Notes: a model not told the origin generated them from the sequence alone. A stretch of DNA of 64,000 nt from Aureobasidium sp. EXF-3400 (GCA_024195585.1 SWBL01000009.1:62001-126000), one strand, 5' to 3'. Counted from the first letter of the stretch, positions 41,146-53,595 are shown. Made by a program: numbers and translations.

Positions 41146-44100
41146 TGGGGAAACCGCGAATTCCGGGAGGGCGAAGTTCGTTCTTATCGAATCCAGAACA
41201 GCTCGTCCGATTGCAAATTATTCGATTATGAGTCGTGCGTGGTGGGTGGTGCGAGGCAAGCACGAACAAACGTCGATTTTGGCGTCCGAGGTTAGAAGCA
41301 GAAAGAGCGAGTATGGCCCGGTTTCCTTCAAGGGTTGGCCTTGTTCTTTATGTTCGATCACGGAGGAACAGCAGGGGAGAATAGAGTAGAGGCTGATGAA
41401 AAGTGAGACGCCTTTTTGACGATACAGGCGCCCAAAACATGGGCTCGGGTCGCCAAACGGTGGGTCCTGCCTGACATTATTATATCGTAAAGTCCGCAAC
41501 TGCTCGATACGCGATCGAAAATGAGGGCCAAAACCACCGACCAAGCCTTCCCCTCACCAAGCACCGCTTCTGCGTCATGCACCAAGCACGTACGCTCAGG
41601 CCTTGTCGATAAGTAACTCGTGCCTTCACACGGCTAATCCTGACCTCTGATCAAGCACGCCATGTCCTCAAGCTTTCAAACGAGCCAAACCCTCAGCTCT
41701 CGTCGGGTGCCTTGTCGTCGTGTCGCAGCTTTGTGTGCATCAAACCTTTGCCAAAACCCTGGTCTTTTTCCAAGTTCCAGTGATTCGCGGCAAAGCACTC
41801 CAGAGGCTCAAGCCGAAGCCAAAATTCCACACACGACATAGCCGTTTGATGGTCCACGTGTAACGTCCTTGTCAAATTGGACCTAGAAGGACATGGACAA
41901 AGGACTGTGCTGCCAAATACTACGATTTGTCCATGGCGAAATAATCCCGTGCTGAGCGGTAATTGGTTCCGTTCGTGCTTCAAGCAGCATGTCACCAGTG
42001 GCCTGCTGCACTTTCGCGGTGCCAATTCCATGATCCTCTCGCTTGCGTTGTTCACTCTTGCTATCTTTCTGCACACGTTGTCATACCTAACTTTTGGCGC
42101 CGGCTCTGCTGGGAACAACAAGCTGGACGGCTACCGGCATTGAATCCCAATCCATGTAAAGATACGCGTAGCATCGTCATTCCTTCACCTCTCTTCCACC
42201 TGAGTCAACTCTACGCGTCAAAAGCTTCCAATCTCCGAGTGGCTGAGATTGGCTGAAGCACCTGCAGCGGGTTATCAAGCCAAGTCCTGCGCCAATTGCG
42301 TTTGTCACATCACCTCCTGGCACCAAGAGGTCCCCTCGGGACTTCGTGGGTAAGAGACACAAGTGGAGCAAGGCCAAGCGGTGCTGCTCTATCCACACAT
42401 GCCGGACCTGCATCCCGTGGCGGGCGTGGCTTTCCCTCGCTTTTCCTTCCTTTTGCCCTGGTCGCTCTGTCTGCCGTCCCATTCACGTGATGCGCGCAAT
42501 GGACCTCTCCTTTGAGACCTCTGATACGTCCATCATCTTTTTGGAGCCGTCACCATCCCGGGCAAGAGTGGTGCTGTCATGGAAAAAACACAAGACACAG
42601 ATAACTGGAAAGTCAGGCGCCGCGATCTCGGACAAGGAGTCGCTCTCCTTCCTCTTTTCTCCGGCCAAGTATTTTTCCGCTGCGTGCTGCGGAAACTCGC
42701 GGTGATGATCTTTTACCACGTTCGCCCAATCCGCGGTGTCCGGTCCTGCTGCTGGTCGCTTCGCTTAGAATGACTACGATCACCTTACGAAGGTATGATA
42801 GAAGGTTGGGCTATGCATGCTTCAACTACGCGACTCGCGACTCGTAACGATAGACATGCAATGTGGGACAGAGGACCTGTTTTCAGTCAAAGAGCACCAA
42901 AACGACACGCAGTGGAGCACAGAAGAAAGATCTTCCTTATCAGAGAATGGTCAAGACAATCGAGGGAAAGCCGATGCGCAGCAACTGCATATCAGAAAAC
43001 TGTATCTTATCTCTGGAAGCTCTCGTCGTCACACTTTACACAACAGCTTTCTTCTCAAAAATTCTATGTCGTGTAGCTTTTTTGTGTCTTCTGCTGTCGT
43101 GCCATGGACGGATCGTGTATTTATTCCTCCGGTTATAAGAATCCATCGGCGATGGAAATACGAAGCCATTCTCCCCATGAACCTGAACCTGAACCTGTTC
43201 CTTCCGCGGGTTCAGCTCTTGCAACAAAGAGGCATGCGTAGACGAACATGTACTCCTAGCAAGGTGCACGAAAAGTCAATCGGGTAGGCACCGACTTAAC
43301 GACCTTGAAATACATGTACCTTGCGAACCGCTGCATCGCTGCACCGCAACCCGCAATCTACATGCATCTAGATTCACACAACGTAGTGTGCAGTAGAAGT
43401 CAAACCCTTCAAGACTCTATAGCCGTGGCTTCTGACCAAGGATTCGCTCCTCATGATGTGAAGCCTGCGGGCGCCAAAGTATGAGAGAGGTTCACGACCA
43501 CGGCTGTTCTGTGGCCAATACTGGTCAAACCACGACCGAGTCCTCCTTTTCCTGCTAGTGGCCAGTCACTTGACACGGTCATTGGAGGACTACCCCAGTA
43601 GAGCTATGGAGGGAGTATGGTTCTATGCAGTACTGCCTGCCGGGCACTTTTCTTAGCGACTCTTGGGAGCTGGGGGGCCTTATGATGGCGTTACTCCTAG
43701 AGAGATACCACAACCTCTCCCGATCATATCCTCTCCTTAGCCCTGGTGGAGAGACTCAAAGATACAAAGATACATCACCTCTACTCCAAACTCGCTTGTA
43801 AAGTGTTCATCGTTAGCATGTGATATTGCAAATGGCGAGCGAGTGGGATTGGTCAACTCGCTATGCACGAGCACGGATTAGGATGTGATATAGAAAAGTA
43901 GGCGGGGAAGTGTTGGAGCAAAGAGGGCCGGAGAGCGATGTATTGTTGTAACACAATGATAGCCTATTATTAAGTGGAATTATCTTATACGGCTATCAGA
44001 TAGTTTTGCCAACGCATGACAGTTGTTTCTCATTCTAGTGTTGATCTAGTCCGTCTATCATTCTTCACATCTTGATTATCCAGTCAGAAGACACAGTCCT

Positions 44101-44290
44101 TGATGACCAAAGTGATGAATACGCGAAACAGGTGACAGGAAAGAACACAGGACGATAAATTTACAATTTTTGTTCAAAAAAGCAGAAAAGAGCGAAAGTG
44201 ACTGGTTTTACAATTGATGCTAGTCGAGCCTTCGATGTTTGCGCAGAAAAAAAGAAGAAAGAGACCCCTCTCAAGATGTAATTTATACGT
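41146..44290. other. Long gene-free region
   Basis: 3.1 kb between the Pro-rich unknown (-) and QCR8 (-). Scattered frames reach 156 codons with no domains and no consistent splice chains. At about 43178-43197 a short TGAACC unit repeats three times. I see no tRNA, snRNA or transposon signature. It may contain long regulatory sequence or non-coding RNA, but I cannot support either. Confidence 0.45.
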
Positions 44291-45021
44291 TTACTCCTCG
44301 TCGTCGGCGTGCTCCAGGCGACCCTGCTTGGAGTTGAGGTACTCGTTGCTGCGGAGTGTGTTAGTCTCAAAACCAAGTTTGTGATGTCTGAAAGGAGCGT
44401 GGGTTGAATGGGCGGGCAAAAGGCAGAATACGAGAATCCAAGTTTGGTGCTGAAAGAAGTGTCTCGACCAAATTTCGGCTTTCCACATGTGTCTTTTGGT
44501 GTAGGTTTTTGGATGTAAGGGACTGCTTACTTCTCGGTGGCCCAGTTCATGAGCTCGTATCCGATGAGCATAGGGACGGCCCAGTAGAGGATTTGGCCCT
44601 TGGTTCTGCGGTAGGTGTTGAAGACAGCGGCGTGTGCGGTGCCAGCAAGAGCACGCTGACGGTTCTGAGCCATGGAGTAGGTAATGATACCACGCTGCGG
44701 CGGGGAGCCTGAGCGAAGGAATACGGGTTAGTGTGCATTCGAAAGGTGAAGTGTGTAATAGGCGGTGGTTGGGATTCGATGGCGAAAGTGTCTGTCGCGA
44801 TTGCAAGTCGAGGGAATGTCGGACGGCGTGTGAATTGGAGACTAATGTCAAGGAAAAGGCATACCGAGGCTACCCCACCATCCCATGTACCTATTCAGTT
44901 GTTAGCAATGCGCCATGGTATGTCGAGGGTCGTCGATGCGCCGGAGTTTGTGGGCGCTCAAGGACGATCGGGGGTCGGGGGCGACTCACTGGCCAGGCTT
45001 CTTTTCTCCGCCACCACCCAT
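44291..45021 (-). CDS. QCR8: Cytochrome bc1 complex subunit 8 (Qcr8)
   Basis: Small inner-membrane subunit of respiratory complex III, needed for its assembly. Four exons, 45021-44990, 44890-44865, 44708-44531 and 44348-44291, give 97 aa. Splice joins: KKPGQ-YMGWWGSLG-SPPQRGIITYSMAQ, and WATEK-NNEYLNSKQGR. YMGWW, the GIITYSM block, the hydrophobic segment ILYWAVPMLIGYELMNWA and the YLNSK ending all agree with Qcr8 of other fungi. The second exon is only 26 nt. The C-terminus is slightly longer and acidic (LEHADDEE). It is divergent from PHB1, with only 252 nt between the starts. Confidence 0.94.
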
Positions 45022-45273
45022 TGTGATAGACTATGTGTAGATTGAAAAGGGGAAAGGGAGATGAGTCGTGTGGAATAGTATCCGGCTTGCTGTCGTCTTT
45101 GATGTTGGTAGAGTCTCGAAGTTCGAACTGGTCAGCAAGGGCGCTCGGGCCTTGTTCTTGCCAAGAGTCGGAAGCAGGCGTTCGAGTGTGCCGACATGCA
45201 AAGCGTCACCATGTGAAGGCTGCTGAAGCTCTCTCTACAGCTACGCGCCACTGCAAAATAATATACAACAATC

Positions 45274-46180
45274 ATGGCCGCCAACGCTCTCGGTGCCATC
45301 TACAAGTGGGCTGTTCCCGCTGCCCTCGGTCTGTCTCTCGCCAATGCTTCCATGTACGATGTCAAGGGCGGCACTCGCGCCGTCATCTTCGACCGTCTGT
45401 CTGGTGTCAAGGAAGGCGTTATGAGCGAGGGAACCCATTTCCTGATCCCCTGGCTGCAAAAGAGCATCATCTACGACGTCCGCACAAAGCCTCGCAACAT
45501 CTCCACCACCACTGGTTCCAAGGATTTGCAGATGGTCAGCTTGACTCTCAGAGTCTTGCACCGTCCCGAAGTCAAGGCCCTCCCCAAGATTTACCAGGTA
45601 ACTTTGCCTCTTGCCCCTCCCCTAGTCGCATAAACTTACTGTCTATGTCTAGAACCTCGGTCAAGATTACGATGAGCGTGTCCTTCCCTCGATCGGAAAC
45701 GAAGTCCTCAAGGCTATTGTCGCCCAGTTTGATGCCGCCGAACTCATTACCCAGCGTGAAGCCGTCTCCAACCGCATCCGTGAGGATCTCCTCCGCCGTG
45801 CTGCCGAGTTCAACATCGCCCTCGAGGATGTCTCCATCACACACATGACTTTCGGCAAGGAGTTCACCAAGGCCGTTGAGGAGAAGCAGATCGCACAGCA
45901 GGAAGCCGAGCGTGCACGCTTCATCGTCGAGAAGGCCGAGCAGGAGCGCCAGGCCAACGTCATCCGCGCAGAGGGTGAAGCCGAGTCAGCCGACACCATT
46001 TCCAAGGCTGTGGCGAAGTCCGGTGACGGCCTCGTCCAGATCAGAAGAATCGAGACACAGAAGGAGATTGCCCAGATGATGGCCAACAACCCCAACGTCA
46101 CCTACCTTCCCGGTGGCAGCAACGGTGGCGGTCAGAACGGTGGTCAGGGCGGCAACTTCTTGCTCGGTTTGAGATCGTAA
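45274..46180 (+). CDS. PHB1: Prohibitin 1
   Basis: Mitochondrial inner-membrane prohibitin, forming a ring with Phb2 that holds m-AAA protease and supports cristae. Exons 45274-45597 and 45653-46180 give 283 aa, the usual length. The intron is GTAACT..GTCTAG between PKIYQ and [28 protein letters not shown]. The N-terminal membrane anchor is at about 5-28 ([17 protein letters not shown]), then the SPFH domain ([16 protein letters not shown]) and the long coiled coil ([28 protein letters not shown]). The tail NPNVTYLPG followed by Gly/Asn repeats is typical of fungal Phb1. Confidence 0.97.
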
Positions 46181-46403
46181 GAGATGAAAGTGTAAAAATC
46201 TATTATACCTCTGGGCTTGTTATTACCACGGCGTTTATGATGCGGCATGGCAGGCATGGGCATGAGCAAAACTACCTCTTCTCTTATCTTCTTGTATACC
46301 TATATATACGTACGCACGATTAGCGCTTCTCTTTGCTCTTCCAAACATGATTTCCTCTCGCAACGCCTTCGCTAATGAAACATCAAATCGAAACAATGTA
46401 AAC

Positions 46404-46931
46404 TCAATCTCCATTCCATCTGAGGGTATCGGTGTAGAAACGCACCAGCGCTTCATAGCCTAGTTGATCACCCTGACGCAGCAGTTGTGCTGCATCAATA
46501 TTCAAAGGACTGTCAGGCTCAGCAGATGTAAGAAGCTGCTGGACAGCCTCCAAGGTCTGTTTGATGGAATAGACCGGACTCCAACTAGACTTGAGTAGAT
46601 CCAGACATATCTCTCCCGTCTTGAAATGTACATTCGGATGGCAGATGGGAGTGACAAAAGTGATTGTGGGAGGTTTGTTGGGATAAGTGTCCGGGATTAT
46701 GATGTTGAGTTTCCAGAGGCCATCTGTAGTCTCGAGTCAGAAAGTTGATGGGGAGAGTGATATGGATGAGTTACTTTGGTATGCGGTGCCTTGGACGCCT
46801 TTGAGTACAGCAGTCCAGTGGGTCAGCTCTTGGTCGTTGATGGGCCCAAGGTGGAGTAGTGCATCACTTGGGTCTTTTTCATAGGACCGTAGCTCGTGCA
46901 GTAATCTTTTTGTCACCTGCTTCGAAGCCAT
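46404..46931 (-). CDS. PEX4: Peroxisomal ubiquitin-conjugating enzyme Pex4
   Basis: E2 enzyme that monoubiquitinates the receptor Pex5 so that it can be recycled from the peroxisome membrane. Exons 46931-46775 and 46723-46404 give 158 aa. The intron GTAACT..CTACAG joins GTAYQ-NGLWKLNIIIPDTYP. The catalytic Cys is C92 in HFKTGEICLDLL, with the HPN motif at 81-83. The sequence KSSWSPVYSIKQTLEAVQQLL, followed by SAEPDSPLN, is the Pex4 style and has no large C-terminal tail. ATG 46931 has a good context (CAAAATGGC). An in-frame ATG at 47045 would add 38 residues and leave only 80 nt to RRP46; the shorter start is preferred. It is convergent with PHB1. Confidence 0.9.
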
Positions 46932-47125
46932 TTTGAAGTTTCCTTGAGTCGATGTGTAGACATTGATACCAGTTCGGGAGTTGTCCCTTGAGCCAAAGGT
47001 GGAAAGTGCGGGGATGAGGTTGACGTCGATGATGATGCTTGGCATATCATTTGTTCGCCGAATAATTGGAATTTCTTCATCGCAGTCGCATTCTGAATTC
47101 AACACAAATTAAACCTTCAGACAAT

Positions 47126-47949
47126 ATGACGGTTCCTTCAGCAGATGTGTCGGTTCTCCACAGAGCAGATGGTTCGGCACGATACTCGGCGGCTGGATAC
47201 ACAGTTGTGGCGGCCGTCAATGGTCCCATTGAAGTAACGCGCCGTGATGAGCTGCCTCAGCATGCTGCTCTTGAAGTCAATGTTCGCCCTGCTGTTGGTG
47301 TAGGCAGTGAGTACCAATCCCTTCGAACCTGTGACGACTAGTCCCTAACATATCTTCAGGTCCCAAGGAACGTCACCTTGAAACGCTCATCCACTCGACC
47401 CTACGCGACATTGTCCTCACCCACATGCACCCTCGCACCTTGATCCAATTGACTCTACAAATTGTCAACACTCCCGAGCAGGAGAACACTCTCCCTGCTT
47501 CCTTCGTACGTTCTCATGCCTCTTTCTCAACCTTTCACCTAGTCCTAACACAATCACAGGCTCTCTCACCTCTCCCATCCCTCCTCAACGCTGCCATGCT
47601 CGCCTTCCTCAGCGCCAGCATCCCCATGACCAACACCTTCACCTCCACCCTCTTAGCTATCCAACCCTCCGGCGACATCTCCATCAACCCTTCCCCAAAA
47701 CTTTTGCTTCCCGCCTCTTCAGCCCATGTATTCGCCTTTTCCTCCACCGGAAACCTGATCTTGGATTTAAGCGAGGGTGAATTCGATCTCGACACTTGGG
47801 AAAAGGCTCACGATAAAGCCAAGGAAGAGTGCTGTAAAGAGCAGGTGGAGGAAAATGCTATGGAAGAGGGTAAACCTAGTTTACAGGGTTTCGTGGAAAG
47901 AGTTGTGGAAGCTAGAGTCGACAAGGAGAGAGCTTGGAAGAACGGCTAG
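47126..47949 (+). CDS. RRP46: Exosome complex component Rrp46
   Basis: Core RNase PH-like subunit of the nuclear and cytoplasmic exosome ring, which processes and degrades RNA; eukaryotic Rrp46 is catalytically inactive. Exons 47126-47306, 47360-47505 and 47560-47949 give 238 aa; introns are GTGAGT..TTCAG and GTACGT..CACAG. Joins: AVGVGS-PKERHLETLIHS and LPASF-ALSPLPSLLNAAML. Typical parts are VLHRADGSARYSAAGYTVVAAVNGPIEV at the start and NAAMLAFLSASIPMTNTFTSTLLAI. A charged, Glu-rich tail follows. The third exon is C-rich to about 47750 then G/A-rich. Its start is 194 nt from the PEX4 start, in divergent orientation. Confidence 0.9.
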
Positions 47950-48609
47950 ATGCTGCGCAGCTCGACAAACATTAAAAATACCTTTGTACCGGACCAGCGA
48001 CTGCAAAGGCCAAACGCAACGTACAGGAAAGCCAGAGGTGGAGATCTTCGTGCCAGCATCGGACAAGGATTATCTCACGATATGCTCTTAACGAGTTCAG
48101 ATACTCTTCACCTAGAACTCTGCGCTCAGGCACAGCCGAAACCCCCCAGAGGCCGGCATTGAAAGGAGCACATTGGAACCCACGAGCTCTGTCTACCGAG
48201 CGCCGGCAGCCTCGACAACACTACTCCTTCGGCGAGCCGATAGAGATAGACGGATCCCACTGCAGGAGCTATTGACATAGGCACAGACTTGCATTCGCTC
48301 ATTGCTCTTAAGCAAAATCCAAGTACGATTGTCAACCTGTCGATAGGAACAGACATGTCACCACAGCAGATCTCTTAGATGAGGTACCATAGATAGATGT
48401 GATCATGAGAGCTAGCAGAATATGACAGTTCACTTCCTTTCACTCTTATGCCCCCTCGTTCTTCTACTTCAGGCGCAACAAGATCACATGAGGCAGCGTA
48501 GACAAGGTCCTTTTGCATAGGTCGCGCAACTCAGGTACTCAGAAAACACAGGACCATCAGAAATGTCTTCCCCCTCTCTTATGCAATCAAGAAATCATAT
48601 TTCCATCTC
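47950..48609. other. Intergenic: convergent 3' region RRP46/SEC3
   Basis: 660 nt between two stop codons, holding two 3' flanks. No feature is recognised except that composition again changes to C-rich near the SEC3 end. Confidence 0.5.
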
Positions 48610-51600
48610 TCAAACCCTCTTAAACCCCTCCCTCGTATCCTCCCTACTCCAATCAATCACAACACCCTTCTCATCCTCTTTGTAAAGCACCGCACACGTC
48701 CTAACCAACCTGTCTAACACACCATCATACCTTCTCTCACACTCCTTGCACACCATAGAAACCATTTGCCTGCTCAACTGCTCCTCATCCGCATCTCCAA
48801 AGTGTTTTTCTATGCGTTTGCGAAGGGTATCGATGCCGCTGCGAATGGACTTGCCATCGTGGGAGGCGAGTAGTTTTTTGGTGTTGTGGCGTGAGTAGAG
48901 GGGGCGGGAGGCTATACTGGGGCCGGTGAGGTTTTGAGACAGAAGGGTTTCCGCGCCTTCGATGAAATCCTAGGGGGGAGGGGTGTTAGTTATGTGGGTG
49001 ACAAAATGGGGATTGGAGGAGGGAAACTTACAATGATCTTGCCCAAAGGCCTTCGGACCACGCGACCGACGTATTCTTCCATGTGTTCGGCGCGGTCCAT
49101 CAAGGCCTTTGCTTTCCACTCGGCGAGCACTGAGCCTTCTTTGCCTCCATCGTCCACTTCTTCAATGTAGTGGTTCATGTTCTCGATCAACAGAATATGG
49201 TAGTTCAAGATCTCCTTGTCTTCATACTCGAGACCATGTGCTGTTGTGGCAGATGCTGCAACACCGGCAGCGGTGGGTGACTCTCTAGCGATGACCTTTA
49301 GAGAATCCCACATGGCTCTGTTGATGCGGATGTATGCATCATCGATCAGTCCTCGTGCACCGAGCACTGCGGCATGACCATCATAGTCTCTGGCGGCCGA
49401 CAGATATGTACTCTCGACGGCATTCGAGAACAAGGGGAAGATTTTCATGAAAGCAATAACTCCCTTGCGCTTCTTGATCTTGACCTTCGTGTCCTCAATG
49501 GCATGAATTTGTTCGTCAACAAATTTCTGGAAGAGCGTTTGCAGGCGTGATGAAATTTCGTTGAGGTTGTGAAGCAAAAACTCTTGCGATGTTTCCTGCA
49601 GGCGGTATGCATGCAGAGCCAGAACAGTAAGGACTCCGACGCCCTGAATAGGATCACCAGCGTTGGCCCACTCCATAAGGGCTCTTAACTCATCCTTCCA
49701 GAATCCAAAGGTTTCTTCCATGGTATCTGACACACGTCTCGCCATAGCTCGGTCGGGCTCCATCAAGCGTCTTGTAGTGAGATCGGTACCCATGCGTGCT
49801 TCGGGGACGTTAGCCACCACCGCGTCTGCAAAGTCGATGTTCTCGAGACTAGTGGCGTGGAAGAGATCCACAATGAAGTTTTGCTCCATAGAGATCAGTG
49901 GCACTTGCTCTTCTAAAACGCCATTGAAGACCTCGAATGGTGCCATACGGCCAGGTTGTGCTCGGTCGACAGCTGTTGGCTTGTCACCACCAGCGCCAGC
50001 TGAACGGAAGGACTTGGCCAGAGTTTGAGATCGCTTCACTGTTAGCTTGCGAGCAGTACTGGTAAGGCCTTCAGGTGTTTCTTTTTCGACCGAGGTGAAT
50101 AGCAACTCCGTCGCTTCGCTACCAGCCGTACGAGCTCCCCTCTTCCAGTTGTTGGTGTTGTCTCGGAAGACATCAGTGTACAGAGGTCGTGCTTTGGTGT
50201 GATACGTGCGAAGAGTGCTTTGCCAGGCAGGCAGGTTTGTCTCCTTCGTAAAGAGAAGCAACGGGCTAAACTGCCAAAGATTGGCACGAGCCAGATTGAA
50301 GCCTGAACCGTTCAGTTTCATTGTGGCATTGCCAATGCCACCCGGGTGCTGCATGAGGGCAGGTTTCGCTGCGGCAAGTGCCGACGCGAAAGTGTTATCC
50401 AGGTAACGCATCAGTCTTTGACAGAACTCGGCGCTCTCTCGCATGTATGCATTACGTTTCTCTTGCAGGGCATTCATGGTACCGACATCGCTGGCATCGA
50501 GACCAGCTGCAGGTCCTGATCGACCCAGCGCGTTTGTCGAGCGTACAGAAGGATCGATGGTAGCCATGGCCTTATAAAGAAGAAGCAGTGATGCCTCGAC
50601 TGACATGAGAGCTTCTGGATTGCTGAAGTCTCCGTGTCTAAGCGGCTCTAGCTGACGAGGTGAGATCGAGATCGTGTCAACCAGCTTCTGTAGCTCAGTC
50701 TGTAGAATCTTCTGGTTGGCAGTTTGTACCTGTAGACCCTGCGATTGAGCCTCAATGAAGGAAATGTCTTCGTTGAGAGTGCTCAATTCTGCAGAGTAGA
50801 TGGTGAGAAGTCCGTCAAGCTCGTCACACTCGGCGATCGCTCGGTCAAGCATCTGGTCAACAACGTCAACTCGATCATCCTTCTGTTCAAGATGACCCAG
50901 CCAGCTGCCAGCCTCGACACGACCTAGCTCGCGCTTCAGGTCAGCCTCCAGATCTTCTAATTGCCTTCCTTTGAGAAGACCAGACCCCCAACCGAAGTCA
51001 GAGAGAATGGATTCGAACTGGATCCCGCGACCGTCAAGCAGTCTAGGGTCGATATTGAGGGAGCGAAGATGATTTTCTTGCTGCGCCGATCTACGTTTTG
51101 GCCGTCTGGGCTCTGGTGCTGCCACAAGCGCCGGCGGTTCCTCCGGTTGTTGTTGTTGTGCCTCGGGTTGATGGAAGTAGTCTTCTACATTTGCTCCATC
51201 GATAGGAGTGTGGGCTTGCCTTGTCTCGTGCGCAACCTTGGGTAGGAGTTCAGGCTCCATGCTTCGAGTTTCTGTCTCGGATACAACTTCAGCCACCGAC
51301 GGAGGGAACTCGGGCTTCATAGGGGACACCGGAGTTTCCGACCTATCGATATCTACGCTCTGCTTTCGTAGAGGAGCCGGAACGACACCAGTGATACCGT
51401 CGGGTCCCTGCCCCTTGGTAGCAGCTTCTGCCATGGCTCTCATACGCTCAGCCGCACCACCAGCACGAGGCTTAAATGCGCCCTGCGCTGCTGCTGCTTT
51501 TCTAAGCGCATCTGCGAGTTTGGGTCCGGTTTTCTTTTTGATCATAGGTCCAAGTCCAGGACGATGCTCATCCTCGTCTGACAACACCTCTCTTGGTTCG

Positions 51601-53595
51601 GGCACTGACTCCGGCAATTCCTCTGGTTGTATCGATGGAACAGTTGGGGCCTGTTCGGGTTCTCGTTCTCTGGTTTCGGGCTGGGGCTCGTGCAACGGAG
51701 CGTGAGATGAGACGTCAGCACTCGAAGCAGTGGGTGTGTCGTAGAAAGCCCCAGGTACACTATCAGAAGTAGTTTGTTGGGGCATGAACTTCTCAATTCC
51801 TAAACCACGAGGACTCGATGGTCGACCAACTGTAGCAACAGTACTAATGTTTGTGCTAGCACCGGACACATTTCTGCTCGTTGAAAGTGGAGGAGGGCGT
51901 AATGCTTCTGACTCTGGGTCGTTTTCGCTTGGTGCTGCGCTATACTGTCGGCCTCCAGTCATGAATGGGCGCTTTCGCTCAGGGGGCACTTTGAGATCAC
52001 CAGGAACTCGATCAGGTGGAGTTACTGAAGGCTCTATCTCTCGCTGGTTCACAGCACCTGGCTGTCGCTGGTTCTTCAAGGTTTCGAAGACTGACGGTCG
52101 AGGCTCGGTCTGCTCAATAGCGCGTGGCTTCCTAGGAGAGGGTGGTCTCATGGGTGAAACTTCGCGCGAAGGAGGCTTCCACTGATTGAGCGTCGACGTG
52201 AACATACTAACTTCAGTCGGAGCTGCATCGGTAGAATCATGACTACGTTGACTCTGGATACTTCGCTCGCTTCGTACACTTTGGTAACTCTGCTGACGTG
52301 CCTCAGCACGAGCAGGGGCCAGTTTTCCAGGCTGTTCAATTGGTTGATTGAAATGCGGCGGAGGCTGATCGGGCATGATATGATTGGATCTAATGGACGA
52401 TGCGAAAGAGGCATTGGGTGAATCGGTCGTGATCGGTTGTTGTAACTCAGCCCTCGAAGACTGGGGAGTCAACCGAGGTCGAAGACCAGGAGGAGGACCA
52501 TTGTTCAGCGGTGGAGGAGCAGGACCGCGTTGTGTAGGCTCTCGACTTTGAGCACGACCAGGTTCACGGCTTGGAGCGCGCATAGGCTCGCGACTCGGGG
52601 CACGCATAGGCTCGCGGCTTGGAGCACGCATTTGTTCGCGACCCGGCTTCTGCATACGCTCTCGGCTGGGCTGTTGTCGCAAACCTCTGTCTTGCGAAGG
52701 CCGAGGCTGGGGTTGCAGACCTCCTGGTGGAAGAGCCTCGCCATTCTCAGTGGCTGGTCGGAACCGTGGACGGGAGTCTTGTGACGGCGGGCGATTCTGT
52801 TCGGCAAAGGGTGGGCGAGGAGGGGGTGTAATCTGGGGGACCTGGCGATCCGGAATGGCAGGCGAGCTACGCGGTGCTTGTTGCTGACCAGGAGCCAGAC
52901 CTAGCATCTGTTCTACATCGCGAGGATCAAAGCCACGAAGGTCTGGGACCTGACCCTTTGTGTACTTTCGATAAATCTTGACCAGACTAGCAACGAAGAA
53001 GTCCTTCTCTTTTGACGTGGCAGCGGCCCAGTAGTATGGCTTTGAGATGGTGACAATGAAGCCGACGCTACCAGCCCATTGGTAGTGGTTCTGCTTGGGC
53101 GGAGGAGCATTAGGATCGGGGTAAGCAAAGGACTCAATGGCGGACAGATCCTCGAGGTTCCAGGTTTTGCCAATGGAGAAAGAGCCGTTGTTGTTCTCAC
53201 GAGCCTTGTGCATGCGGACACGGCCAGTGCTACGGACAGCGACGACGACGATGCGAGGCTTCTTGTTGTCAGGAGCTGAGGTAGGCGGAGGAGGGGTCGA
53301 AGGATGGGCGGCATCTTCAGTTATGCGGATGTGGGTAATGTACGACTCGGCCACTGTTTGATGGTGTTAGCGGGGCAGGTTAGAGCGGGTCTTGACAGCG
53401 ATGCGACACACGCTGTCCATTCTGGTCGAGCTTGGAGAAGCAGCTCTCGACCATGCGTCGCTTCTCATCCTCGAAGCGCTCGGCGCGGGTCATGGTATTG
53501 TTGGCGGAAGATTGGCCTTGTGGCAGCGAGGGCTTCCTGCCTCGGGCGTCATGCATGGCCGAGTCGGACGGGTTGCGCGACTGCGAGCCATTCAT
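48610..53595 (-). CDS. SEC3: Exocyst complex subunit Sec3
   Basis: Exocyst subunit marking sites of polarised secretion; it binds PIP2 and Rho GTPases. Exons 53595-53412, 53353-49032 and 48969-48610 give 1621 aa, among the longer fungal Sec3 proteins. Joins: LDQNGQ-LAESYITHIRIT (donor GTGTGT) and PLGKII-DFIEGAETLL (GTAAGT..CCTAG). The N-terminal Sec3 PIP2-binding PH domain spans about 60-165 (KIYRKYTKGQVPDLRGFDPRDVEQ ends it). Residues 170-820 are a Pro/Ser/Arg-rich disordered region with tandem RAPSREPM repeats, and the Sec3 C-terminal domain runs from about 825 to 1600. ATG 53595 is the first ATG in the exon. The last exon shows a strong C-to-G strand switch near 48800. It is divergent from SRP40. 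Confidence 0.95.
52549..52668 (-). repeat. 24-nt tandem repeat in SEC3 coding sequence
   Basis: Five adjacent 24-nt units (52549-52572, 52573-52596, 52597-52620, 52621-52644 and a degenerate one, 52645-52668) encode eight residues each, around the motif RAPSREPM on the minus strand. The two central units are most alike. The unit length is a multiple of three, so copy-number change would keep the frame. Confidence 0.85.

Noticed and set aside
43178..43197. Short TGAACC tandem
   Set aside because: Only about three copies in a non-coding stretch; not a telomeric or known satellite unit and expected by chance in 64 kb.
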